Shown here: positions 1 through 7,022 of the stretch, piece by piece
Layout: each line of letters begins with the position of its first letter
How positions within the stretch are numbered: position 1 is the first letter of the stretch
Origin: Corallococcus sp. AS-1-6
GTDB lineage: Bacteria; Myxococcota; Myxococcia; Myxococcales; Myxococcaceae
Assembly (NCBI RefSeq): GCF_020037015.1
Contig: NZ_JAIQDE010000029.1
Coordinates: 1 to 64,000 of the forward strand
DNA length: 64,000 nt
Direction of reading: 5' to 3'
Made by a program: the position numbers and the translations under genes
Notes under the pieces: generated by a model
What the model was told of the DNA's origin: nothing
Databases searched by the model: none
The model's input: only the letters and a program-made list of their open reading frames with translations

Positions 1-2
1 CG

Positions 3-326
3 CCATGCCCGGAAGCGTCCGCCGCGCGCCGCTACGCCGGCAACCCCTCACGGCACGTCGTTGGCCGGACGGATACGGTGCTCCAGGCCGCGGCCAGCAA
101 GGAAGCGCTGAAGGAGAGGAGGCCGCGAGTGGACTGGGCGGGGTTGCTCAGGAGGACGTTCGACTTCGACAAGTTCGTCTGCGTGAGGTGTGGAGGCAGG
201 CGGCGGGTCTTGGCATATGTGAAGCAGGCCGCAGGGGTGCGAGCGATTTGGGAGCACCTGGGGTTGCCTGCGGCAGGTGCGAGCCTGCCCCCGGCGAGAG
301 GGCCACCCCTGGCTGCGGGGTGTTGA
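3..326 (+). pseudogene. 3' fragment of an IS91-type transposase (copy A)
   Basis: The reading frame is open from the window edge to a stop at 326. It encodes the C-terminal part of an IS91/Y2-type transposase: the Trp-Ala-Gly-Leu-Leu-Arg-Arg-Thr-Phe segment, a Cys-x-x-Cys-Gly-Gly-Arg motif, and the Ile-Trp-Glu-His-Leu-Gly-Leu-Pro segment. No catalytic Y2 region is present inside the window, and the first ~28 codons do not resemble the family, so this is at best a remnant. A second, more decayed copy lies at 3405-3760. The family call is from remembered C-terminal motifs, not a search. Confidence 0.6.
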
Positions 327-432
327 GTCTCAACGTGCGGCTCATGGGCTCCCCGTCAGCGTCCATCACCTCCCGCTCTGCTCCCGCCCGCTACGCCCAA
401 GAGGGCTCCTGTTCTTCCTATGTTCTTCCGCA
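88..432 (+). repeat. Direct repeat, IS91-like end, copy A
   Basis: This stretch matches 3528-3870 in the same orientation, covering the last transposase codons and about 110 bp of downstream non-coding DNA. By eye most bases agree, with scattered substitutions and small indels. Homology stops near 432/3870, which probably marks the original right end of the insertion sequence. The pair brackets the two-gene defence operon at 568-2972. Confidence 0.75.
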
Positions 433-448
433 CAGGCCTGGATGAGGG

Positions 449-471
449 CGGCCCAGTTTCTTGCTGGGCCG
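449..471. other. Perfect 8-bp inverted repeat downstream of the IS end
   Basis: CGGCCCAG (449-456) and CTGGGCCG (464-471) are perfect inverted repeats around a 7-nt loop. There is no T-tract on either side, so an intrinsic terminator is not well supported. It lies about 100 bp past the 3' end of the DUF4435 gene and just outside the IS-like repeat. It could be part of an IS terminus or simply slow transcription. Confidence 0.35.
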
Positions 472-567
472 ATGTCAGGCAGCGGCGCCACGCGCTGCAA
501 GCAGGCGTCGGGAAAGAGTTCGCAGACCATGCTCTTCAAAGTGAAGATGGCCCTTGCTGCTAACGAT

Positions 568-1560
568 TCAACCTTGCACTTTCGTTTGGTGCTTCAAATT
601 ACAGCAAGCAGTCTCCGCGCCTCTCCGGCAAACCCCTTCAAGGAATCGAATAAGGCAGCTTGGCGTATCGGCATATTGGGATAGCTGTGATAGTGCAGTT
701 TTTCGCTGCACCCCCAACGCAACATGCCGCGCAGCCGGAAAGTACTTGGGCGGCTGACTGTTAATGCCCTCGACGAGAATATTAATAAACTTACACAGAA
801 AGTCGATCAGAAACTTCCCCCTGTATGCAACTGCAGGGGGGTTGGATGTGATATCGGCAACCCAATCGCGTATCGCATCGACATCAACATTGTTAGATTC
901 TCGCCCAAAGCGCTGATCTAAAGTGCTAATTGAGTAATTCTCTGCGCAGTGGGGAAATTGCATGTCGACGAACTCCCAGGCCTGTAGGCTCTGTAACTTC
1001 AATACGGAAACTTTCTCCCCTTTTGGTTTTGACTGGGCCTCCTTTTTTCTCTGTTGCTGAAGCCAGCCATTCAACTCCCCTGTTGCGCGATAGAACTCGC
1101 CTGCGGCTGTATCGTAAAGACCGAGCGCAACACCCATGGCCGTCTCCCCTTGTGTAAGACCAAACTCACTCTCGAAAATGCGCTCAATTGCTGTGCGGGA
1201 GACATACATATTCTCAATGGAGTAGCACGGAGTCACATATAGACGCTCGTCAGAGGCCTCCGGGGGAATGAAGTCCCTGTCAACAAAGAACGCGCTCCTC
1301 AGTTTCGCGTATCGCCCCCCATCGGCATTGAGCACCAACTGAAGGAGGTGCACAACGCCATCGCGTCCTCCTACAGCAAAAGAACGACACTTTTCCGGCC
1401 TTGCTATGAGGTTGATCCTTATGGAGTAATATTTAAGGTCCTCACCCTCGAAAAAGCAAAACAGGGCATCTGGCTCGGTCGCTACTGCCTTTATAAAATT
1501 CCGCCAAGCAACAGCGTAGCTTTCCCGAGCAAACCTCAACTCTCCCGCCCGGTCGCTCAC
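568..1560 (-). CDS. DUF4435 TOPRIM-like protein, AriB-like subunit of a PARIS defence system
   Basis: A 330-residue protein. In PARIS systems the DUF4435 partner (AriB) is held by an ATPase and released as a toxic TOPRIM nuclease when a phage anti-restriction protein is sensed. Motifs seen here: Phe-Phe-Glu-Gly-Glu-Asp at 36-41 (the acidic first TOPRIM-like strand), Val-Asp-Arg-Asp-Phe at 93-97, and Tyr-Ser-Ile-Glu-Asn at 113-117, all hallmarks of DUF4435. It starts with GTG and overlaps the stop of the ATPase gene by 4 bp (GTGA), indicating translational coupling. Base composition is visibly more A+T-rich than the surrounding chromosome, suggesting transfer. The family call is firm; the PARIS assignment is inference from the gene pair. 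Confidence 0.78.
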   Translation of the reverse strand: MSDRAGELRFARESYAVAWRNFIKAVATEPDALFCFFEGEDLKYYSIRINLIARPEKCRSFAVGGRDGVVHLLQLVLNADGGRYAKLRSAFFVDRDFIPPEASDERLYVTPCYSIENMYVSRTAIERIFESEFGLTQGETAMGVALGLYDTAAGEFYRATGELNGWLQQQRKKEAQSKPKGEKVSVLKLQSLQAWEFVDMQFPHCAENYSISTLDQRFGRESNNVDVDAIRDWVADITSNPPAVAYRGKFLIDFLCKFINILVEGINSQPPKYFPAARHVALGVQRKTALSQLSQYADTPSCLIRFLEGVCRRGAETACCNLKHQTKVQG

Positions 1561-2972
1561 TCGCCCCCCTCCTTAGCCTCTTCGGCATTGGTTCCCGGGA
1601 AGGGGCTTACATTCAGTTCGCCGGCGAATTGGTCCAAACTATTTTCAAAGATGAACGGGGAGTGTGTCGCGACAACCAGCAGTCTGCAGCGTCGCGACGC
1701 CACGATATCCTCAAGGAGTCGACGCTGCCATTCAATCGAAAGAGACAGTTCGGGCTCATCGAAAATCACTACATATTCATGCTGGGCATCCAGGTATAGT
1801 CGTGAGAATATTGAGACAATCTGTTTTTCTCCTGAGGATAGTCGCTCAAGTTCAACAGGGCGCCCCGTTCGCCTCTGGATGATGCCGATGTTTAACTTGC
1901 TTTCGTTGTATATTACCTCCTTGTCTTCGAGCAGGTAATAGTTGACGACCCTGACGAATTCCTTGATTGTGTTGTCCTTCTCTCGCTGCTGTTCATACAC
2001 TTTTCCGAGATTCGAGAGAAAATATACGAGTGGAGAGTACTGTTCTCCGTGTATTCGCCCTGACTTGATTAATTCAAGGATGTGGTTTTTGTGTCGCTCG
2101 TCAATGTTTTCCCCTACTCGATCGAGAACAATGCGCAGAGTATCTGCATCTTGAATGCTATCTCGCATGTCTGGGGTGACCTGAATGCCGTCAATTAATT
2201 CTGTAAGAATCCGCCCGTTCACTTTTGAATACCACTCAATGGATGAGTCGCGAATCTGCGTCGTAATCCTGTCTATTCGCTGTTGCACATCGCCCATGCC
2301 GAATTGAATCAACTGCTCAGCATGGGGCAGGCTCGATTCCAGATAGCCCAGCGTATGGAGGTCTTCCTCAATGCGGCGATATGTTGGAAAATACAAAACC
2401 GGATGCGGGTAGAGGGTGCGCAACTCCTGAAGCGGATTTGCGGACACTCCGGACATTCGCGGCCCCATTTCATCTCGCGCAAACTGCCTAAGTCGAAAGG
2501 CGAGTTCATCCCGCGCAATCCCTGTTGCCTTGCTTGCTAATATCAGTTGAGGCAGTTCAGCCAGCGCGGAACGGGGGAGTCCTCTTTGGGCAATCTCAAG
2601 TAGATTCTGAAAGCCACTCTCGCCAATCGCATCGAAAATGCGAGCAAGCCATCTATACGGACCGCGACTGGCTTCTTCAAGTAGTTCCAGTTGCGCAATA
2701 AGTGGATGCTTGAACCTTGAGTATGGGGCCGAGACTTTTTCACCCGAGTCAAACTCAACAATGATCTCTTCAAACTCTAGCCGCCCCAGGCGACTAGTCT
2801 TCCCTGTCAGGGCGTTGTAGAGTGCATTGAGAACAGTGGTCTTGCCCGAGCCGTTTGAGTCAATCAGGATTTTGACTTGGCTGTCGATTTCGAGGCAGAC
2901 ATTTCTGTCGCCGTGTAGGCCTCTGATTTTAAATCTCCTCAGTTGCCGGCCTTCTGCTTTTGGAATGCTCAT
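1557..2972 (-). CDS. AAA/ABC-type ATPase, AriA-like subunit of a PARIS defence system
   Basis: A 471-residue ATPase of the SMC/OLD/AAA_15-like class. Residues 38-46 form the P-loop (Asp-Ser-Asn-Gly-Ser-Gly-Lys-Thr-Thr), residues 378-382 the ABC signature Leu-Ser-Ser-Gly-Glu, 405-408 the Walker B Asp-Glu-Pro-Glu, and His437 the switch histidine in Ala-Thr-His-Ser-Pro. The central ~300 residues are helical, as in coiled-coil insertions. The first P-loop glycine is Asp, which is unusual. The ATG is preceded by GGGAG at normal spacing. The downstream DUF4435 gene overlaps by 4 bp. No TOPRIM or nuclease domain is fused, which argues against an OLD/GajA nuclease. An AAA_21 protein with DUF4435 outside PARIS remains possible. 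Confidence 0.78.
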   Translation of the reverse strand: MSIPKAEGRQLRRFKIRGLHGDRNVCLEIDSQVKILIDSNGSGKTTVLNALYNALTGKTSRLGRLEFEEIIVEFDSGEKVSAPYSRFKHPLIAQLELLEEASRGPYRWLARIFDAIGESGFQNLLEIAQRGLPRSALAELPQLILASKATGIARDELAFRLRQFARDEMGPRMSGVSANPLQELRTLYPHPVLYFPTYRRIEEDLHTLGYLESSLPHAEQLIQFGMGDVQQRIDRITTQIRDSSIEWYSKVNGRILTELIDGIQVTPDMRDSIQDADTLRIVLDRVGENIDERHKNHILELIKSGRIHGEQYSPLVYFLSNLGKVYEQQREKDNTIKEFVRVVNYYLLEDKEVIYNESKLNIGIIQRRTGRPVELERLSSGEKQIVSIFSRLYLDAQHEYVVIFDEPELSLSIEWQRRLLEDIVASRRCRLLVVATHSPFIFENSLDQFAGELNVSPFPGTNAEEAKEGGE

Positions 2973-3404
2973 TTTTCTCCCGTGAGTTTGGCAACAATGG
3001 CGTATCGACTGAGCTTAGGGTAGGCCCGCAGAATGGTCATCTTCGCATTGGCTCTGCAGCCGGAGTTTGAGCCCCTCGCCCCAAGCTTTGTTGTGACATA
3101 GCATGGCGACGACCTTCCGATGGCGTCACCAGCGACTCCTCTGAAGTACGTGCGCGAGTGTACCCACGGTCCGTCGTGGGCGTGAAAGCAGGATCCTGCG
3201 CACTTCCTGTACGGAGTAGCGGACGGCGGGCGATAGTGAAGGCCGCGCCGGGCGGAGAGTGCGCGCATGGTCCATCGGCTACTCATCAGGCTGCTCACTT
3301 TGGGGTAAGTCCTACAGAGACGGAGATTGTGCCATGGCACATACAGTGTGAGAGCAACCGAGAAGTCCTGGGTCGTACTCGCCACGCGGTTTCGAGTAGG
3401 GCGT
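2973..3404. other. Intergenic stretch upstream of the defence operon
   Basis: No convincing gene is visible. The stretch should contain the promoter of the minus-strand operon, but no clear -35/-10 pair stands out. An open minus-strand frame runs through it and ends in an ATGA overlap with the ATPase start, but its sequence is antisense to the IS remnant and has no recognisable domain. Confidence 0.4.
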
Positions 3405-3760
3405 GCGACGGTGGTGCCTGCGCCTCGGACAAACCTCACGAGGTTCCACGGCGTCTTCGCTCCAGGCGCGCAACCGCGGCCATTTCTGCTCCCCCAAGCA
3501 GAAGAGGAGGAGGCGAGCGTGGCGCCCCAGGCAGCGGCCAGCAAGGAGCCGCTGAAGGAGAGGAGGCCGCGAGAGGACTGGGCGGGGTTGCTCAGGAGGA
3601 CGTTCGACTTCGACATGTTCGTCTGCGTGAGGTGTGGAGGCAGGCTTGAGGGTGTTGGCGTAAGTGAAGGCAGAAGGATGGGTGAGAGCGATTTTGGAGC
3701 ACCTGGGGTTGCCCACGGTGAGTGCGCACCTGCCCCTGCGCGAGGGCCACCCCAGAGCGG
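3405..3760 (+). pseudogene. Decayed IS91-type transposase fragment (copy B)
   Basis: The frame starting near 3411 encodes Val-Pro-Ala-Pro-Arg-Thr-Asn-Leu then Thr-Arg-Phe-His-Gly-Val-Phe-Ala-Pro-Gly, a characteristic C-terminal stretch of IS91-type transposases, and continues to the Cys-x-x-Cys-Gly-Gly-Arg motif. A frameshift after Gly-Gly-Arg (near 3641) and an in-frame TAA in the resumed frame (near 3660) break it. The resumed frame again gives Ile-Leu-Glu-His-Leu-Gly-Leu-Pro up to the TGA near 3760. No N-terminal HUH/Y2 region is found upstream. Confidence 0.7.
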
Positions 3761-3870
3761 GGTGTTGAAGCTCAACGTGCGGCTCATGGGCTACCCGTCA
3801 GCGTCCATCACCTCCCGCTCCGCATCCGCCCGCTACACCCAAGAGGGCTCCTGTCCTTCCCATGCTCCGC
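3528..3870 (+). repeat. Direct repeat, IS91-like end, copy B
   Basis: Partner of the repeat at 88-432, same orientation. It covers the transposase 3' end and about 110 bp beyond it. Past 3870 the two flanks have nothing in common. Confidence 0.75.
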
Positions 3871-4013
3871 AAGACGACGAGGACGAACCAACGCAGGTGC
3901 TTGATCCGGGGCGCCACCTCCAGGGGGGCGGCGAAGCTTTCGAGCCCCGGGGCAGAGGGCATGTCAGACCGGTGAGCTGCAATCTCCCCGGCGGAGGCGA
4001 GCGGCTGCGCCAC
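3866..4013 (-). pseudogene. Possible 5' remnant of a gene cut by the IS-like element
   Basis: From a GTG at 4013, about 48 minus-strand codons read as ordinary protein and then run straight into the IS-like repeat at about 3870, where the sense becomes antisense IS DNA. The divergent oxidoreductase begins 12 bp away. This fits a neighbouring gene truncated by the insertion, but it is too short to assign to a family. Confidence 0.25.
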
Positions 4014-4024
4014 GACATGAACGC

Positions 4025-5482
4025 TTGGAGGCCTGGGACGTGGAAACCCCTGGACGCAGATTCGGAAGCGCCGTGGTCATTGGCGGCAGCATGGCGGGGC
4101 TCCTGAGCGCGCGGGTGCTCGCGGACCACTTCGACAAGGTGACGCTGGTGGAGCGGGATGTCCGGGGGGAGGGGCCCGCCGCGCGCAAAGGTGTTCCGCA
4201 AGGGCCACACATCCACGTGCTGTTGGACACGGGCCGGCGCATCCTCGACACGTACTTCCCGGACCTGTTCGAGCAACTCCAGGTCCAGGGCGCCGAGCTC
4301 ATCGACTCGAGTGGAGACCTCGCCTGGCACCACTTCGGGGTGTGGAAGCTGCGCCACACCAGCGGCATCCCCGGGCTGCTGTGCACCCGGCCCCTGCTCG
4401 AGTGGAACGTCCTGCGCCGGGTGAAGGCGCGGCCCAACGTCGCGGTGCGCGAGGGCTGCTCCATCGAAGGGCTCATCCGCGACGAGAAGGGCACGGGGCG
4501 CATCACGGGCGTCCGGGTCAAGACACCCCAGGGCGAGGAGTCGTGGGAGGCGGACCTCGTCGTGGATGCCAGTGGCCGGGGCTCGCGGATGCCTCAGTGG
4601 TTGGAAGCCATCGGCTACGCGCGCCCGGAGGAAGAGCAGGTCATCGTGGACCTTTCCTACACGACGTGCCTGCACGAGCCGCCGCCCCACTTCCAGAAGG
4701 AATGGAAGGCGCTCTTCCTCTATCCAAGTCCTCCCAAGGCCTGGCGCGCGGGTTTCATCTCACACGTCGAGGGAGGCCGGTGGCTCGTCACCCTCAATGG
4801 CTACTTCGGGGAGCACGCGCCCACCGAGTACCAGGGGTTCCTCGAGTACGCGCGCTCACTGACGCGTCCGGACCTGTACAACTATCTGAAAGAGGCCACG
4901 CCGATAGGGCCCATCTCCCAGCACAAGGTGAAGGACTGCCGGTGGCGGCACTACGAGAAGCTGGCCCGCTTTCCCGAGGGGCTGGCCATCCTGGGAGACG
5001 CCGCGTGTGCCTTCAACCCCCTCTACGGGCAAGGCATGTCAGTGGCGGGGCTTGGCGCCGAGCTGCTGGACACCTGCCTTCGCGAGCAGGCCGAACGAGG
5101 CGAGCTCTCGGGCCTGGCGCAGCGCTTCCGCGAGCGGCTGCCTGAAGTCATCCGGCTCCCGTGGCTGTTGGGCACGGGCATGGACCTGCTGTATCCGCAG
5201 GCCGTGGGGAAGCGGCCCTTCGGGCTGGGCTTGCTGCACTGGTACCTCCTGCGGCTGATGGAGCGCACGTCGACCGACGCACACGTCCATCGCCAGTTCT
5301 ACCGGATCCTGCACCTGCACGCGGGGCTGGAGGCGGTTCTCCAGCCCTCCGTGGCCTTGCCCGTGTTGGGCCATGGCGTCATGTCGCTCCTGCGCCCTCT
5401 CGAGCGGCTGGCGAATACCGAGACACGGCCTCCTCCTCTCACGCGTCCAGGCCCTGTCCCGGTCCAGAAGTCCAGGTCGTAG
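4025..5482 (+). CDS. FAD-dependent oxidoreductase / monooxygenase
   Basis: A 485-residue flavoprotein of the group that includes aromatic hydroxylases and geranylgeranyl-reductase-like enzymes. The N-terminus has the dinucleotide-binding fold Val-Val-Ile-Gly-Gly-Ser-Met-Ala-Gly with an acidic end to the second strand (Val-Glu-Arg-Asp). Near residue 327 is the FAD-ribityl motif Gly-Asp-Ala-Ala with Asn-Pro and Gly-Gln-Gly-Met. No halogenase Trp-x-Trp-x-Ile-Pro motif was seen. The substrate cannot be told. The annotated start is TTG; a GTG at 4040 is an alternative that keeps the whole Rossmann motif. It lies downstream of the IS remnant with no obvious operon partner. Confidence 0.8.
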   Translation: MEAWDVETPGRRFGSAVVIGGSMAGLLSARVLADHFDKVTLVERDVRGEGPAARKGVPQGPHIHVLLDTGRRILDTYFPDLFEQLQVQGAELIDSSGDLAWHHFGVWKLRHTSGIPGLLCTRPLLEWNVLRRVKARPNVAVREGCSIEGLIRDEKGTGRITGVRVKTPQGEESWEADLVVDASGRGSRMPQWLEAIGYARPEEEQVIVDLSYTTCLHEPPPHFQKEWKALFLYPSPPKAWRAGFISHVEGGRWLVTLNGYFGEHAPTEYQGFLEYARSLTRPDLYNYLKEATPIGPISQHKVKDCRWRHYEKLARFPEGLAILGDAACAFNPLYGQGMSVAGLGAELLDTCLREQAERGELSGLAQRFRERLPEVIRLPWLLGTGMDLLYPQAVGKRPFGLGLLHWYLLRLMERTSTDAHVHRQFYRILHLHAGLEAVLQPSVALPVLGHGVMSLLRPLERLANTETRPPPLTRPGPVPVQKSRS

Positions 5483-5580
5483 GTGTTCAATGACATCCAG
5501 GTTCGACGCCTTGGGCGCGCCGGTTTCTGGAACGGGCAGATGTTGCTGACCGTCGGGGGCGCTGTGAAAGTCGACAGGCG

Positions 5581-6897
5581 TCAGCCACACGCCTCGCACA
5601 ACTGATTGAGCAGGGGGACGACACTCCTGGGCTCATGGGGGGCCAGCGCCCAGAGGGAGGGCTGGCACATCTTGCCGTCGCAGATGTGGGCTGCGATGCC
5701 TCGGCACTTGCGACAGGTGACGGTGCGACTGGCGGGGTGGTCGCAAATGGCGCACCGCTTGACCCGCGAGGCCGCGTGGAGGGGACGCGGGGGCCGCTTC
5801 GAATCCTCCAGCTCCTCCTCGAAGGCCTTCATGCCTTCGCGCACGGCGTCCACCAGATCATACATCCGCAGGGCGCCTCCGAAGATGGCGGTGTCGAAGA
5901 GGATGACGGGCGAGAAGCCCTCCTGGAGGAGCAGGTAGTTGAGGAGCAGCATGGTGTTGAGGCGGCCGTTGGCGTCCGCGTAGAAGTGGCCCACGTGGAG
6001 CGCTCGGATGACGCGCACGATGGCACGCAGCTTCAGCTCCTGCTTCGCCTCCTTGGCGCTCTGCTGCGCGGCCTGGTCCCGCTCCAGGTAGTAGCGCGCG
6101 AAGAGGGCGTTGACCTTGCCCTTCGCCTCCCGGGGTTCGTAGGCGGTGCCCCAGAGCAACTGGCTGCCCCGGCTGCGTGTGAGCAGGCTGGTGGCCCAGT
6201 CTCGCTCTACCCAGTGCTCCAGCACGTCGCGGGGCGCGCCCAGGTCCTTCATGATGGTCTTGAAGGTCCCGATGTCGCCATCGTTGCTCAGCTCCAGCAG
6301 GCTCTCCCAGTCCACCTCGTGGCCCTGCACGTCGATGGGGAAGTTCGTGTAGTGGCTGAGCTCGTGCGGCACGGGGACGAAGCGCTGGCGGGCGCGTTCG
6401 GACACCACGTCGTTGAGCTTGAGCACACCCCTGGTCACGGCGGCGTGCATCTCGTGGTAGCGGTCGAAGTCCACCCGGTCATCGGGCGCGGCCGGGTGCT
6501 TGAGCCAGGCGGTGAAGGCCTTGGTCATGGCGTTGTAGAAGCCCGGGGACTGTTGCCGGTCGAAGATCATCGCCTGGTGTGTATTGCTGCTGCCGTGGTG
6601 GCGGCCCTCGATGAAGAGCTTCCACCAGCGGTCGCGCGGCAGCTTGAAGACCGCGGAGGAGCCTTCGGCGGAGGCGTTGGGCTCCAGCTTGTCCAGGGCG
6701 CAGCGGACCTTGCTCGCGGCGATGACGACGTCGAAGGCGGGCCGCTTCGCGGCGACCGCCTTCTCCAGGAACATCGCGGAAATGACCTTCAGGTCGCTCG
6801 TCTTGCGCTGGGCGACGAGCGTGTCCACCCACGTGCTGAAGCCGTCGAGGTCCGTGGTGTCATGGGTCACGTCGGCATCGGGGTCTGGAATCAGCAT
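5581..6897 (-). CDS. Fic-domain-like protein with C-terminal Cys-rich (zinc-finger-like) tail
   Basis: A 438-residue protein. Residues 304-312 read His-Phe-Tyr-Ala-Asp-Ala-Asn-Gly-Arg, matching the Fic motif HPFx(D/E)GNGR with the catalytic His, acidic residue, Asn, Gly and Arg kept, and Pro and the first Gly changed. A helix-rich region follows, as in Fic folds. Fic proteins usually transfer AMP or another phosphate-containing group onto target proteins. The last ~60 residues hold seven Cys plus several His (Cys-x-x-Cys pairs near 395 and 410), likely a zinc-binding module. The N-terminal ~290 residues are unfamiliar. ATG 6897 is chosen because GAGG sits 6 nt upstream; a GTG at 6963 would add 22 residues. 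It is transcribed divergently from the deiminase. No antitoxin gene is adjacent. Confidence 0.65.
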   Translation of the reverse strand: MLIPDPDADVTHDTTDLDGFSTWVDTLVAQRKTSDLKVISAMFLEKAVAAKRPAFDVVIAASKVRCALDKLEPNASAEGSSAVFKLPRDRWWKLFIEGRHHGSSNTHQAMIFDRQQSPGFYNAMTKAFTAWLKHPAAPDDRVDFDRYHEMHAAVTRGVLKLNDVVSERARQRFVPVPHELSHYTNFPIDVQGHEVDWESLLELSNDGDIGTFKTIMKDLGAPRDVLEHWVERDWATSLLTRSRGSQLLWGTAYEPREAKGKVNALFARYYLERDQAAQQSAKEAKQELKLRAIVRVIRALHVGHFYADANGRLNTMLLLNYLLLQEGFSPVILFDTAIFGGALRMYDLVDAVREGMKAFEEELEDSKRPPRPLHAASRVKRCAICDHPASRTVTCRKCRGIAAHICDGKMCQPSLWALAPHEPRSVVPLLNQLCEACG

Positions 6898-7022
6898 GCG
6901 CAGCCTCGAGGAGGGATGTCGCGGAGCCTGGAAGGTGTAGCCGGATTGTGGGAATCCCTCCACGGCCCATAGCGTCGGGCCCGGTCGCCCAACTCCGCGC
7001 GGTCCCGTCTCCAGGAGAACCG

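Noticed and set aside
449-471. Perfect hairpin as an intrinsic terminator of the defence operon
   Set aside because: No T-tract follows on either strand, so it is kept only as an inverted repeat of unknown role.
1557-2972. Gabija/OLD-type nuclease
   Set aside because: No TOPRIM domain is fused to the ATPase and no UvrD-like helicase is adjacent; the separate DUF4435 gene fits PARIS better.
2969-3787. Minus-strand frame ending in an ATGA overlap with the AriA-like gene, suggesting a third defence gene
   Set aside because: Most of it is antisense to the decayed transposase and it has no recognisable fold; only its last ~50 codons lie outside that region.
4025-5482. Flavin-dependent tryptophan halogenase
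   Set aside because: The FAD fold is there, but the Trp-x-Trp-x-Ile-Pro motif of halogenases was not found, so only a general oxidoreductase call is made.
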